The translations under genes and the position numbers were made by a program. Positions 35,806-44,768 of a DNA stretch of 64,000 bases are shown here, piece by piece. The notes beneath the pieces are model-generated. The model was not told the DNA's origin, ran no database searches, and saw only the letters and a program-made list of their open reading frames with translations. How positions within the stretch are numbered: position 1 is the stretch's first letter; every line of letters begins with the position of its first letter. The stretch comes from Dictyobacter vulcani (lineage in GTDB: Bacteria > Chloroflexota > Ktedonobacteria > Ktedonobacterales > Ktedonobacteraceae), in contig NZ_BKZW01000001.1 of assembly GCF_008974265.1 (NCBI RefSeq), positions 558,001 through 622,000 of the forward strand. The letters run 5' to 3'.

Positions 35806-37044
35806 TTAGAATGGTGTCGGCGCTTTCGGGATGTTCTGGTACAATTGAAGGAGCCTGAGTTTTTCCTGTTCCCAACATAAATTTTGTTGAACGGCCTTAA
35901 AAGCATTACGACGCATTCGTCCAAGTGTGGCGTGATCTGCAAGCATTGCTTCAATAGTTGCTGCAATCGCTGCTGGCGCAAATGACGGGACTATCTGTCC
36001 AATATCGTACTGGTTGACCACATCTTTAACTGCATCGAGTGGTGTTGCCAGCACAGGCAGGCCAGCCATAATGTACTCAAAAAGCTTATTGGGAAGACAC
36101 CATTGTACGTTCAATGAGTGGTCGGGAGAGTGTGGTACCAGGCCGATGTCTGCCGAAGAGGTCCAATCCAGCAGATCTTCATAGGGAACAGGTGGTAGTA
36201 TTTTCACCTGGTTACCCACACCTTCACGCTCGATCACAGCCTCAAATTGCTTCAGTACGTTGTTATTCGCCTTGCCCATCATCACGATCACTATGCCAGG
36301 TTTTAGAAATCTTGCAGCATATATCCACATCTCCAGGTTTCGATCAGTTTGTATGTTGCCTTGATAGAGGACAATAAGGACCTCGTTACCCAATCCGAGT
36401 AATTGGCGTAATCGGTTGCTTTTTGTAACCAATCTATAGGGAGGAACATTACGAACAAGCGATATTTCAGGTATACGATAACGGACACGTATATACTCGC
36501 CGATGTACGGAGAGACTGTAATGACTCCTGCGCAGCGTAGTAACATGAATTTTAAAAAAAAGAAAAGTAATAAGCGAAAAATATATGGGTATGACGAAAT
36601 GTCATAAAGTGGTAATTCATGTGCATCAAATATAAGAGGCTTTCTACGCACAAGAGCTGCAATATAGCAAGGAAGCAATCCAGATGTATCGTGGGCATGA
36701 TAAATATTCGCAGGTGTCCGTAAAAGACGAAGAATACCCTTTATACGTAAAAGATCGCCCCTAAAAAAGACAATACGAATAAACCGTGTTTTTGATACTT
36801 TTTTGGATTTAAAAATGTGTTTCAGACAAATATTCTGGAACTCTTCTTGAATGGGTCGATGTGATTCATCTTCCACATCTACAATAGAGACTGCATAGCC
36901 CGCTTCTGCAAGAGCAGTTGCTTCACGCATGACCCGGACATCAGGGCGTGCAGGCCCACGGACGTACATACATACTTTTGTAGGTGAAGGTGGAACCGCA
37001 TTGCGTTTTATTACCGCAGTGTTATTACGCGATGGTGTTTTCAT
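35806..37044 (-). CDS. GT4 glycosyltransferase, paralogue 1 of 3
   Basis: GT-B enzyme of 412 residues. It starts MKTPSRNNTAVIK, followed by TKVCMYVRGPARPDVRVMREATALAEAGY. ANIYHAHDTSGLLPCYIAALV and PLIFDAHELPLYD mark the acceptor domain; LIVLYQGNIQTDRNLEMW, ILPPVPYEDLLDWTSSADIGL and CLPNKLFEYIMAGLPVLATP the donor domain. A short hydrophobic stretch, YPYIFRLLLFFFLKFMLL, may dip into the membrane surface. It is first of the trio after the flippase gene (gap 27 bases) on the same transcript. Confidence 0.88.
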   Translation of the reverse strand: MKTPSRNNTAVIKRNAVPPSPTKVCMYVRGPARPDVRVMREATALAEAGYAVSIVDVEDESHRPIQEEFQNICLKHIFKSKKVSKTRFIRIVFFRGDLLRIKGILRLLRTPANIYHAHDTSGLLPCYIAALVRRKPLIFDAHELPLYDISSYPYIFRLLLFFFLKFMLLRCAGVITVSPYIGEYIRVRYRIPEISLVRNVPPYRLVTKSNRLRQLLGLGNEVLIVLYQGNIQTDRNLEMWIYAARFLKPGIVIVMMGKANNNVLKQFEAVIEREGVGNQVKILPPVPYEDLLDWTSSADIGLVPHSPDHSLNVQWCLPNKLFEYIMAGLPVLATPLDAVKDVVNQYDIGQIVPSFAPAAIAATIEAMLADHATLGRMRRNAFKAVQQNLCWEQEKLRLLQLYQNIPKAPTPF

Positions 37045-37071
37045 GGCATATCTCCTCCAGAGTATCTTGAA

Positions 37072-38748
37072 TCATAATTTATGGCTTCTGGCAGGAAACT
37101 TGCTTAACATAGCAAGACATCCACTATAGAGAACCAGCGCACCTATATATATGCTACAGGTGACATATAAATCGTATGATTGTGCAAGGACTCCACTTCC
37201 AGTATAAAGTGCCACACCAAGAAACAACGCGAGAACAAACCGCCCTAATTCAAATGGTAGAGGGTATAATTTCTGGTTAACTATATAAGCGACCAGGGCA
37301 AGTACAATAAAAGCGGCCAGTGTTGACAACGCTGCTCCCAGTGCACCGTAGTGTGGAATCAAAACTAAGTTCATAAGGAAATTGACGATGGCAGCTATCG
37401 TCATGAATACGCCATTCATCCATGTTTTTCGTTTGATATTAACACCTACACTAAAAATGTGGTATATCCCAAAAAATATGCAAGAAGTAGCTATAACAGG
37501 AATGATAAAAGCCACCGAATGATAGGCAGGTGGGAAAAGCCAGGTGAGTACTAGCAAAGCTACAATGGATAGACCGAACGCAGCGAGAAGCGAAAACGAG
37601 CTGAACCAGTGGAACAGCAACTTAAAGATCTGATCAGCATCTTGGCGCTTCACAATAGCAAACATGGTTGTAGGCCATGCTAAGATAAATGGAGTGATTA
37701 TGACAATCATCAAAGCTGACCCCAGACTATAGACCACTGCATATCTTGCTGTTTCTGTAAAAGAACTGAAACGACTCAGCAAATAGCGGTCAGAGAGCTG
37801 CACTATCCAATAAGCCACAATGTTGAGTACGAATGGCGTGCCAAATCCGAGCAAGTTACGTGCAATGCCTACACGTATCCGTATGCCTGCGCGAGAAAGG
37901 AGGAAAGGGATCGTGCAAATGACGATGCAGAGATAACCCCAACCAGCCGCTACGAGTGAACCGGCAATGCCCCAGTGCAGAGTACCTACTAACACAATAT
38001 TTGCAAGTAGTGTGATCAACAGATTGCCAATCGACAGGAGAGCATAAAAAACTGTGCGACTTTCTGCACGTAACCAGACAAAGCCGGGCAGCGTCAGATT
38101 TTGCACAAATATGATACATCCTCCTATGACAATCAGTTTGCTAAATGATGAGTGATGTAATAAGGAAGCGGCTAAGAAAGGGGCGAAACTCGTTATGCCT
38201 ACTATTACTAGTAGAGAGATAATAAAGAGAAGCATTGTGGTCGTGGCAATAACATCACGCTTATCACTGCTTTCTGTGTAGTCATAGTTATATGCACGAA
38301 AAAAGGCAGATCCTAAGCCTAGTTGGGTAATGCCTGCTGCCAAACTAATGAACGTGTTGAGCAGTGTAAGGATGCCATAGTCGGAGGAAGAGAGATTATG
38401 GGTTAAAAATGGCGCGAGCACGAGAGATATTAAAGGACTTAGGATCGAGGATAAAGCATAGATCCCTGTATCTTTAATCAGTTTATTTAGCTCTGGAAGC
38501 TGATTACTTGTATAAGCAAGCGCGCTGTGCAACTTTTTTATGACACATGCATCTCGCACCGTTCGACGCTCTTTCTGTCCAGACGCTTGCCACTGTAATC
38601 TGTGCTCATTCAAAGCAAGATGTTCTGGTAGTTGTTCAGTGCTTATATCAGTGAGATTGAGGTCCGACGCTAGATCAGATTTGTCGTGATCAGTCGTGAG
38701 CATATGAGTACTATCTCTTCGATTCTGCTTACTTTCTGTCAAACCCAT
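37072..38748 (-). CDS. Polysaccharide flippase (Wzx/MOP superfamily)
   Basis: Membrane protein of 558 residues with about 14 helices; it moves lipid-linked repeat units across the membrane. Residues 1-95 are hydrophilic and unusually long for the family (ESKQNRRDSTHMLTTDH and more). The transporter core begins IKDTGIYALSSILSPLISLVLAPFLT and continues GILTLLNTFISLAAGITQLGL and LGFGTPFVLNIVAYWIVQLSDRYLLSRF, typical of polysaccharide_synt proteins. GGGAGG six bases before the ATG at 38748 supports this start over one at 38853. The role of the long cytoplasmic leader is unknown. Confidence 0.88.
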   Translation of the reverse strand: MGLTESKQNRRDSTHMLTTDHDKSDLASDLNLTDISTEQLPEHLALNEHRLQWQASGQKERRTVRDACVIKKLHSALAYTSNQLPELNKLIKDTGIYALSSILSPLISLVLAPFLTHNLSSSDYGILTLLNTFISLAAGITQLGLGSAFFRAYNYDYTESSDKRDVIATTTMLLFIISLLVIVGITSFAPFLAASLLHHSSFSKLIVIGGCIIFVQNLTLPGFVWLRAESRTVFYALLSIGNLLITLLANIVLVGTLHWGIAGSLVAAGWGYLCIVICTIPFLLSRAGIRIRVGIARNLLGFGTPFVLNIVAYWIVQLSDRYLLSRFSSFTETARYAVVYSLGSALMIVIITPFILAWPTTMFAIVKRQDADQIFKLLFHWFSSFSLLAAFGLSIVALLVLTWLFPPAYHSVAFIIPVIATSCIFFGIYHIFSVGVNIKRKTWMNGVFMTIAAIVNFLMNLVLIPHYGALGAALSTLAAFIVLALVAYIVNQKLYPLPFELGRFVLALFLGVALYTGSGVLAQSYDLYVTCSIYIGALVLYSGCLAMLSKFPARSHKL

Positions 38749-39119
38749 GAGAGCCTCCCTTGAATTTTTTTGCAAGCGGTTTTCCTCTCCATCTTCAAAG
38801 GGCATACCATCTTCACTCAGTGATGCAGCAACACCCCTACCTCGAGTTTTCACTTCAAATGCGGAAACTTATTTCTCCACTTCATACAGAGAAATTGTTA
38901 GCACGTGTAATCAACTGTAGTATAAATATTCTCTGCTAGCGACTGATTGAGAGTCACTGTCTGCCTGTTTGTCGATTTTAACCCGCCTGACATAAGTGTT
39001 AATATTGCACATGATGGCAATATTATCTGTATATGTTTCTTACATATAATTCCAGTACCTCTTTCATGTTCATCTGATCCATATCCCTTGTCCCCTTCAC
39101 TATTTCCCCAGAGGCAACG
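38749..39119. other. Intergenic stretch between flippase and kinase genes
   Basis: About 370 bases. It holds the leader of the flippase gene on the minus strand and no supported gene. It is AT-rich between 38880 and 39060. Confidence 0.5.
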
Positions 39120-39992
39120 TTATTTTGCTTTATTTTTTCGCCCCGACTGTGGTATGAGTGATGAAGAAGAGATAGAATCAGAGCTCTTTCTATTTTGAGA
39201 TGAAGCCTTCTCCTGCTCCTCATCCTCGCTAGAGTAATAGTAGTAGGGCATATATCGGCGATTGAAATTCTGTTTATTAACCACGCAACCAAGAATACGA
39301 GCACCCGATTGTGTAAGCAGAACTTTTGTTTGCTGAAGATGCTTCCTTTTCGCACGAGTGCTATCTGCAACAATGACGGTTCCGTCAACTTTAGATGCAA
39401 GTATGCTTGCGTCTGCCAAGCCCAAAAGAGGAGCTGTATCAAAAATGACCATTTCTATCTTGCTGTCCATAATAGCAGCCAGCAAGGTATTTGTAGCCTT
39501 TGAGTCTAGCAGTTCCGAAGGGTTAGGTGGTAATGCTCCTGCAGGCATCACATGGAGATTTGGAATGCCTACTGCGTGTATGTAAGTGCTCAAAGACATG
39601 CGAAAAGGCTCCGATGTAGCAAATGATCCAGATGAAAAAGATTGGCTTTGTGAACATGCCACGATAGCATTACTCAACCCCATGGCATCTTTAGAAATGT
39701 GGAACTTCTCGTGCAACGTTGGGCGGCGCAAGTCTGCGTCGATGAGCAACGTGCTTTTTCCAGCTTTCGCCAGAAAAATAGCAAGATTGGATGCAATTGT
39801 GCTTTTGCCATCTTGTGGCATGGGACTTGTTACCACAAGTGAATGCACGGGCTTGTCTACTGCCAAAAATCCGATACTCGCCCGTATCATATTATATGCT
39901 TCAGCATCGATGCCGTTTTTCTTTTGTTTCAGGAAATCTCCTTCTTTCTTCTTTATACGGCCCAAATTCCATACAACCCAAGAACCGGCCAA
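39120..39992 (-). CDS. Tyrosine-protein autokinase (BY-kinase, CpsD/CapB-like)
   Basis: P-loop kinase of 290 residues that controls polymer length and export by cycling autophosphorylation. Walker A is SPMPQDGKSTIASN (about 56-69), Walker A' LLIDADLRRP (82-91) and Walker B VIFDTAPLLGLADA (182-195). The tail holds the tyrosine cluster YMPYYYY (247-253), then a Ser/Lys-rich end. The first 25 residues overlap the end of the Wzz gene in another frame. Residues WNLGRIKKKEGDFLKQ look like the linker of fused Wzz-kinases, so the start is uncertain and the two genes may have been one (see findings). Confidence 0.9.
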   Translation of the reverse strand: MAGSWVVWNLGRIKKKEGDFLKQKKNGIDAEAYNMIRASIGFLAVDKPVHSLVVTSPMPQDGKSTIASNLAIFLAKAGKSTLLIDADLRRPTLHEKFHISKDAMGLSNAIVACSQSQSFSSGSFATSEPFRMSLSTYIHAVGIPNLHVMPAGALPPNPSELLDSKATNTLLAAIMDSKIEMVIFDTAPLLGLADASILASKVDGTVIVADSTRAKRKHLQQTKVLLTQSGARILGCVVNKQNFNRRYMPYYYYSSEDEEQEKASSQNRKSSDSISSSSLIPQSGRKNKAK

Positions 39993-40861
39993 TCAAACAA
40001 TTGAGCGAGATCCTCTGGAGTACGAACACGCGTATCTAGTTGTTCAATGAGGAATGCCAATACCATACCGAGAAACAGGCCTGCCGCAAGGCCAGAAGCA
40101 GTATTGAGGAGCATCTGCGGCTTCACTGGGACAGTCGCAGCCTGAGCTGGCTGAACGGTGCGAAGAAAGTCATGATTCTTCGTCATATTTATTTCAAGCT
40201 GTGCAAGCATCGTCTGCCACTGGCTATAATTCCCCTGCAATCTATTCAATTGGCTTTGTAGACCTGCTATTCGAAGCTGTAAAGCAGCTGTTTGTGCCTG
40301 TGTGTTTACCTGTTGTTCTAAGTTGGCTACTTGCAACTCTAAATTTGTAATTTGAGCTGCGGTCTTATCTATGCTGTGATGGGTTGCATCAACTTCATGC
40401 TGGATCTGTTTCTGCGATTGGCCGTTATCTTGCGTGTTCTCTTGAACTTGTTGCTTGATTAAGGTAGCAGCAACATCATTTGCAAGCGTTGCTGCCCGTA
40501 TTGGATTGACATCCTGCACGGTTATTTCGAACAATTGTGTGTTCAACTTAGATGCTGTCGTTGTTTCTTTTGTGAGTTGATCAACTGTCAAGCCTGGATA
40601 GCGTGAGGCAACCTCGCGCAGTACAGGGCCACTGGTCGCGAGTTGCGCCTCTGTTTGTAAGAGTTGATTACTGGCAAGCAGGTTGTCATAATCAGCAGAG
40701 TTACCGGTTGTATGAATAGTAACCCGAACCAGCACAGTCGATTGATAGATTGGCGTTATCAATCTGCTGCCGATATATGTTCCTAGTCCTACTACCACTA
40801 TACAGATTGCAAGAAGTTTCCAGCGCTTAAACAGGACAGTCCAGTAATATTCACTTGTCAT
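39953..40861 (-). CDS. Chain-length determinant protein (Wzz/CapA-like)
   Basis: Inner-membrane polymer-length regulator of 302 residues. The first helix, WKLLAICIVVVGLGTYIGSRL (about 14-34), is followed by the Wzz domain (ITPIYQSTVLVRV). A long coiled coil follows from about 150 to 215 (ITNLELQVANLEQQVNTQAQ). The segment VPVKPQMLLNTASGLAAGLFLGMVLAFLIEQ is the proline-rich motif and second helix. It ends DWPVLGLYGIWAV in a frame different from the kinase gene, which it overlaps by 40 bases. It works as the activator of that kinase. Confidence 0.88.
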   Translation of the reverse strand: MTSEYYWTVLFKRWKLLAICIVVVGLGTYIGSRLITPIYQSTVLVRVTIHTTGNSADYDNLLASNQLLQTEAQLATSGPVLREVASRYPGLTVDQLTKETTTASKLNTQLFEITVQDVNPIRAATLANDVAATLIKQQVQENTQDNGQSQKQIQHEVDATHHSIDKTAAQITNLELQVANLEQQVNTQAQTAALQLRIAGLQSQLNRLQGNYSQWQTMLAQLEINMTKNHDFLRTVQPAQAATVPVKPQMLLNTASGLAAGLFLGMVLAFLIEQLDTRVRTPEDLAQLFDWPVLGLYGIWAV

Positions 40862-41084
40862 GCGGCATCCCTTTCATGTGTAGGTTTATAGAGGAATCGC
40901 GAGTCCTCTAGTAGTGTGTATAATTGCTAACTCGCGTTGATACACGAAATCGAAGGTGTATTGGCACAGTTGCTCGTTGTTTCCATCGAGATGGCAACGA
41001 TCTAGTACTTGTACCCATTGATCAATCGTTGTGAGAGTAGGTGCGTCGTTTGATGAGATGATGCAAAAGATTTTGCTATGCATT
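40862..41084. other. Gap with an unassigned 65-residue open frame
   Basis: A minus-strand frame at 40886-41083 (MHSKIFCIISSNDAPTLTTI) has no recognisable family and no clear ribosome site. It may be debris behind the glycosyltransferase remnant. Confidence 0.3.
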
Positions 41085-41270
41085 GTGGCTCTGAGTTCTT
41101 CATTTGCAGAATCAGATGACCACGATATTCTAAGGGAACAACGCCTGAGGGGAATTTGGAAAAGTCGTCAGTACCGTAATTTGATAGCCTGATTTCACAA
41201 GATGTGTCACTGTTTCATGGATACGTATTGCTGGTGGGTAATACGCTGTGACGGAGAGAATGTGTGTCAC
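41085..41270 (-). pseudogene. GT4 glycosyltransferase remnant (N-terminus only)
   Basis: It begins with GTG at 41270 right behind the end of the 2-epimerase gene, whose tail provides AAAGGAG. VTHILSVTAYYPPAIRIHETVTHL and GYQITVLTTFPNSP match the start of the GT4 protein at 49644-50972 (HILIVTPYYPP, VTVLTTRPNYP). After a one-base shift VVPLEYRGHLIL still matches PPEYRGRLIQ. Nothing recognisable follows. It is a leftover of a second copy of that gene. Confidence 0.7.
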
Positions 41271-41271
41271 T

Positions 41272-42336
41272 CTATTTCTCCTTTCCCTGCCAGCTTTGAA
41301 CGATGCGTATTGCTGCATCCCCTTGTCCAAATGGGTTGCTCTGTGGAGGTGGCGGCTTCGGCAGCGCTACCGCTTCGAGAATGCTTTGCCAACGGGTACC
41401 AACGAGCACATTCCATCCAACCTGAACTGTCTCAATCCATTCTGTCTCTTCGCGTAGCGTTATACATGGTACGCCCAGAAAAAAAGCCTCCTTCTGGACA
41501 CCTCCCGAGTCTGTAAGGATACGATATGCCGATTGCTCCAGGGCAAGCATGTCAACGTATCCTACCGGCTCGATCAATTGCACATGTTTCTTCCACTTGA
41601 TGTTATAGCGTTGTAAACAAGCACGCGTGCGCGGATGCACAGGGAAAAGCACTGGCATCTCCAGCCTGTTTAGCGCATGAGCGATTGCACCCATCGCCTC
41701 TGGATCGTCTGTGTTAGCAGCACGATGTACAGTAGTCAACATATATTTCTCTGGAGAAACGTGGAGGCGCGATAAGAGCACATTTGCATGCTTATCTAGT
41801 CTGGATTGCACGCGCAAAAGCGTATCATACGTTACGTCACCCACAACTTCTACACCTTGTATGATGCCTTCATTAGTGGCCTGTCTATACGCCGTTTCTG
41901 TCGGACAAAAGAGGCGACTGGAGAGGTGATCAGTAACAATGCGATTGATCTCCTCCGGCATGCTTCGGTTAAAGCTGCGTAACCCCGCTTCAATGTGAGC
42001 GATTGGAATCTGTAGCTTTGCTGCCGTAAGTGCTCCAGCTAGAGTTGAATTTGTATCTCCATACACAATGACCCAATCAATGCGCTCTTTCGTCAGCACT
42101 TGCTCCAATGCTATGAGCATGCGAGCCGTTTGAACCGCGTGGGTAGCAGAACCACATTCCAGGTAATAGTCCGGCTCAGGAATATCCAGCTCTTTGAAGA
42201 ATTGCGCCGATAGAGCGTAATCGTAATGTTGTCCAGTATGAATTATCAACTCCTCATACTGCTGCCGCAGTACCTTGCTGACAGGTGCAACTTTCACAAA
42301 TTGTGGGCGTGCTCCTACAATAGTGGCAAATCGCAT
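41272..42336 (-). CDS. wbpI: UDP-2,3-diacetamido-GlcA 2-epimerase (WbpI/WlbD-like)
   Basis: Nucleotide-sugar 2-epimerase of 354 residues. It starts MRFATIVGARPQFVKVAPVSK, followed by HTGQHYDYALSAQFF, VYGDTNSTLAGALTAAKLQIPIAHIEAGLRSF, MPEEINRIVTD and TTVHRAANTDDP, and near the end LTDSGGVQKEAFFLGVPCITLREETEWIE. This wording is nearer to WbpI than to WecB, and the neighbours encode the other Wbp steps. The reaction would turn UDP-GlcNAc3NAcA into UDP-ManNAc3NAcA. The ATG at 42336 has AGAGGAAA before it. A plain UDP-GlcNAc 2-epimerase is the alternative. Confidence 0.8.
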   Translation of the reverse strand: MRFATIVGARPQFVKVAPVSKVLRQQYEELIIHTGQHYDYALSAQFFKELDIPEPDYYLECGSATHAVQTARMLIALEQVLTKERIDWVIVYGDTNSTLAGALTAAKLQIPIAHIEAGLRSFNRSMPEEINRIVTDHLSSRLFCPTETAYRQATNEGIIQGVEVVGDVTYDTLLRVQSRLDKHANVLLSRLHVSPEKYMLTTVHRAANTDDPEAMGAIAHALNRLEMPVLFPVHPRTRACLQRYNIKWKKHVQLIEPVGYVDMLALEQSAYRILTDSGGVQKEAFFLGVPCITLREETEWIETVQVGWNVLVGTRWQSILEAVALPKPPPPQSNPFGQGDAAIRIVQSWQGKEK

Positions 42337-42376
42337 AATTTCCTCTTTTTTTCCATTACACGATACTACTTGTAAA

Positions 42377-43753
42377 TTATTCAAATGGCTCGTGTTTCAC
42401 CTTATAATGACCATCCCCAACTGTTATGTAATGCATACCAGCTGCTTCCACGGTTGTGCGGCAGAGCGCGTGACGCCCATCAAGCACCACTTTGCATTGC
42501 TTGAAACGTGTGAAGTCGAACTGCTGGTAAATGGAATGATGGCATTGAAGGATGATGGCGACGATCTTGTTTTCAGCGTTTGGAGGTAACGCTGTGTATC
42601 CTAGTGTACACAGTTCATCCATGCTAAAAAGCGCGTCGTCTACGTAGCAGATAGCCCCACGGCGTGTGAGTGCAGTTTGCAATAACTTCGCGCTCGTAAA
42701 TGCTGTCTCGCGTACATTGCCGCGATAGGCTACGCCGAGCAGCAAGACAGATTGCTGCAGTAATGGGCCAACGACATCCTCCAAGCGTTGTATGGCATAC
42801 TCTGCCATTGCATCGTTAATATGCCGTGCTTGACGTGGCAACGCGAGCGTATGCTGATCGGTATATGCCTGTGAAAGCTGGCTATGATCATAAGGATTCG
42901 AGAAAAGGAAGTAAGGATAGACCGGAATGCAGTGTCCACCGACACCAACGCCAGGTGTGTGAATATGCGCGTAGGGCTGAGTATTTGCAGCCGCAATCGT
43001 AGCATATACATCAAGATTATGTGCATCTGCGTAGCATGCATATTCATTTGCTAAGGCAATGTTGACATCTCGATATGTTGCCTCGATGAGCTTCACAAAC
43101 TCTGCTTCGTCTGTTGAGGCCATGGGAATAATCTCAGCATCCAGCACTGAGCGGTAGAACGCTATGGTGCGAGTGGTACTTTCCACATCGATACCGCCAA
43201 CTACTTTTGGGTATGCCCGCAAATCGTGGAAGATTGTGCCTGATGAGACACGTTCTGGGCTATATGCGAGATAAAAGTCAGTGCCAGCCTGGAGCTGTGA
43301 GGTTTGCTCAAGTAGCGTGCGAAGATGTCGAGCCGTTGTGCCCACAGGTAATGTCGTTTCATAGATGACCAGGGTGCCAGGTTGTAAATTTGCTCCAATT
43401 GCACTGGTTGCTGCATCAATCTGCGTTGTATCTACCTGATGCTCACTATCTATGCCAACCGGCACAATCACTACTACAACGTCTACCTCTCGTATCGCCT
43501 TTGCTATATTGGTGGTCGCTGAGAGTAAGCCTGCGTATACCAGTTGGGGGACTTCAGACGAGAGACTGGGCTCCTCCTGGATATGAGATTCCCCGGCATA
43601 CAGACGTTCAACTACTTGGCTGTTACTATCGCAGCCGATGACTTTATAACCATGCCTGGCATATTGTACGGCTAGTGGCAGACCTATTTTGCCTAGACCA
43701 ACAACTGCAATACTGTGCAGCCATGCAGGTGCGCTAGACGTAGTTGTTGGCAT
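42377..43753 (-). CDS. wbpA: UDP-N-acetylglucosamine 6-dehydrogenase-type enzyme (WbpA-like)
   Basis: Nucleotide-sugar dehydrogenase of 458 residues. IAVVGLGKIGLPLAVQYARHG is the NAD-binding fold, PVGTTARHLR and YSPERVSSG (about 150-175) are family motifs, EFVKLIEATYRDVNIALANE is the substrate helix, and the catalytic Cys is in GVGVGGHCIPVYPYFL near 270. It oxidises the sugar C6 hydroxyl to a carboxylate with two NAD, the first step of the UDP-ManNAc3NAcA route. The ATG at 43753 has GAAGG upstream and overlaps the previous gene by 20 bases. A UDP-ManNAc dehydrogenase (WecC) is an alternative. Confidence 0.85.
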   Translation of the reverse strand: MPTTTSSAPAWLHSIAVVGLGKIGLPLAVQYARHGYKVIGCDSNSQVVERLYAGESHIQEEPSLSSEVPQLVYAGLLSATTNIAKAIREVDVVVVIVPVGIDSEHQVDTTQIDAATSAIGANLQPGTLVIYETTLPVGTTARHLRTLLEQTSQLQAGTDFYLAYSPERVSSGTIFHDLRAYPKVVGGIDVESTTRTIAFYRSVLDAEIIPMASTDEAEFVKLIEATYRDVNIALANEYACYADAHNLDVYATIAAANTQPYAHIHTPGVGVGGHCIPVYPYFLFSNPYDHSQLSQAYTDQHTLALPRQARHINDAMAEYAIQRLEDVVGPLLQQSVLLLGVAYRGNVRETAFTSAKLLQTALTRRGAICYVDDALFSMDELCTLGYTALPPNAENKIVAIILQCHHSIYQQFDFTRFKQCKVVLDGRHALCRTTVEAAGMHYITVGDGHYKVKHEPFE

Positions 43754-44768
43754 ACTGCACCTTCTTTCGTTCCACACCTACTCTCTCTAATGTTGTTGAC
43801 GCAAGCAGGCGGTGAGCAATCTTCAATGTAACTAAACCGTCCTCACCAGTCACCGTCGGTTGTGTGTCATCGCATATGGCTTGTAGCACATCTTCATATT
43901 CCAAGCGTAATGGCTCTGCCTTCTGTACTTTGAGCCGCGTCATCGTTCCTTCACTCACACCTGTCAAAGAACGCAGCGCATCCCATGAGGTTGAAGTATA
44001 ATCATTTTCGTAAAAATAGAGGTCTTGCGTGAGGTAGTTCACAAGAAACATACCTTTCTCACCGGTAATGGTGAGTTCACGTATCTTCGTTGGCGTGAGC
44101 CAATTTACGTCGAGTACGCCAATAACATCGTCAGCGAAGTGCAATATTCCCAGCAGCAGGTCTTCGCAGGTTTCGTGAATACGCCGTTGCGTCTCCGCGT
44201 AGACTCCTTCTACTTCGGTATTTGTCAGGTAGCGCATGATATCGATATCGTGTGTTGCGAGGTCAAGAATGACTCCAACATCGCGAATACGGGGAGGAAA
44301 AGGCCCAAGTCGCCGTGCATGAAGCTGAAATAGTTTTCCCAGATCTCCTTCCATCATGTGGCGCTTCAGGGCAATGATCGCTGGATTGAAACGCTCGATA
44401 TGCCCAACGGCGATCTTGGCTCCACTCCTACGTGCTAGCTGGATTAATGCAGATGCTTCCTCAACTGTGCTGGTCATGGGCTTTTCGATCAACACATTGA
44501 TCCCTCGTTCTAATAAATATGCTGCAACTGCAAAATGTAAGTTCGTCGGCACGACTACTGCGACAAGACCGGGATGTGCCTCTGCTACCATCTGGCGATA
44601 GTCAATGTACCCAGTCAGATGAAAACGGTTCATTGCACGACGTAAGGCTGTCTCTGATGCTTCCGCGACTCCGACGAGTCGGATCTGCTCTTCGTTAAAA
44701 TCAGAGAGTACTCGCAGGTGATTCATACCCATGGTGCCCGCACCCACTACTCCGACGTTCAGTGGCAT
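43734..44768 (-). CDS. wbpB: Gfo/Idh/MocA oxidoreductase (WbpB/WlbA-like)
   Basis: NAD-dependent oxidoreductase of 344 residues. NVGVVGAGTMGMNHLRVLSD is the dinucleotide fold, GINVLIEKPMTSTVEEA the conserved Lys-containing motif (about 97), IAVGHIERFNPAIIALK the substrate segment, and VGVILDLATHDIDIMRYL the family His region (about 168). In the pathway it oxidises C3 of UDP-GlcNAcA to the 3-keto sugar used by the aminotransferase encoded just upstream. The start overlaps the end of that gene by ten bases. A decayed copy of its middle part lies at 51060-51195. Confidence 0.85.
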   Translation of the reverse strand: MPLNVGVVGAGTMGMNHLRVLSDFNEEQIRLVGVAEASETALRRAMNRFHLTGYIDYRQMVAEAHPGLVAVVVPTNLHFAVAAYLLERGINVLIEKPMTSTVEEASALIQLARRSGAKIAVGHIERFNPAIIALKRHMMEGDLGKLFQLHARRLGPFPPRIRDVGVILDLATHDIDIMRYLTNTEVEGVYAETQRRIHETCEDLLLGILHFADDVIGVLDVNWLTPTKIRELTITGEKGMFLVNYLTQDLYFYENDYTSTSWDALRSLTGVSEGTMTRLKVQKAEPLRLEYEDVLQAICDDTQPTVTGEDGLVTLKIAHRLLASTTLERVGVERKKVQYANNYV

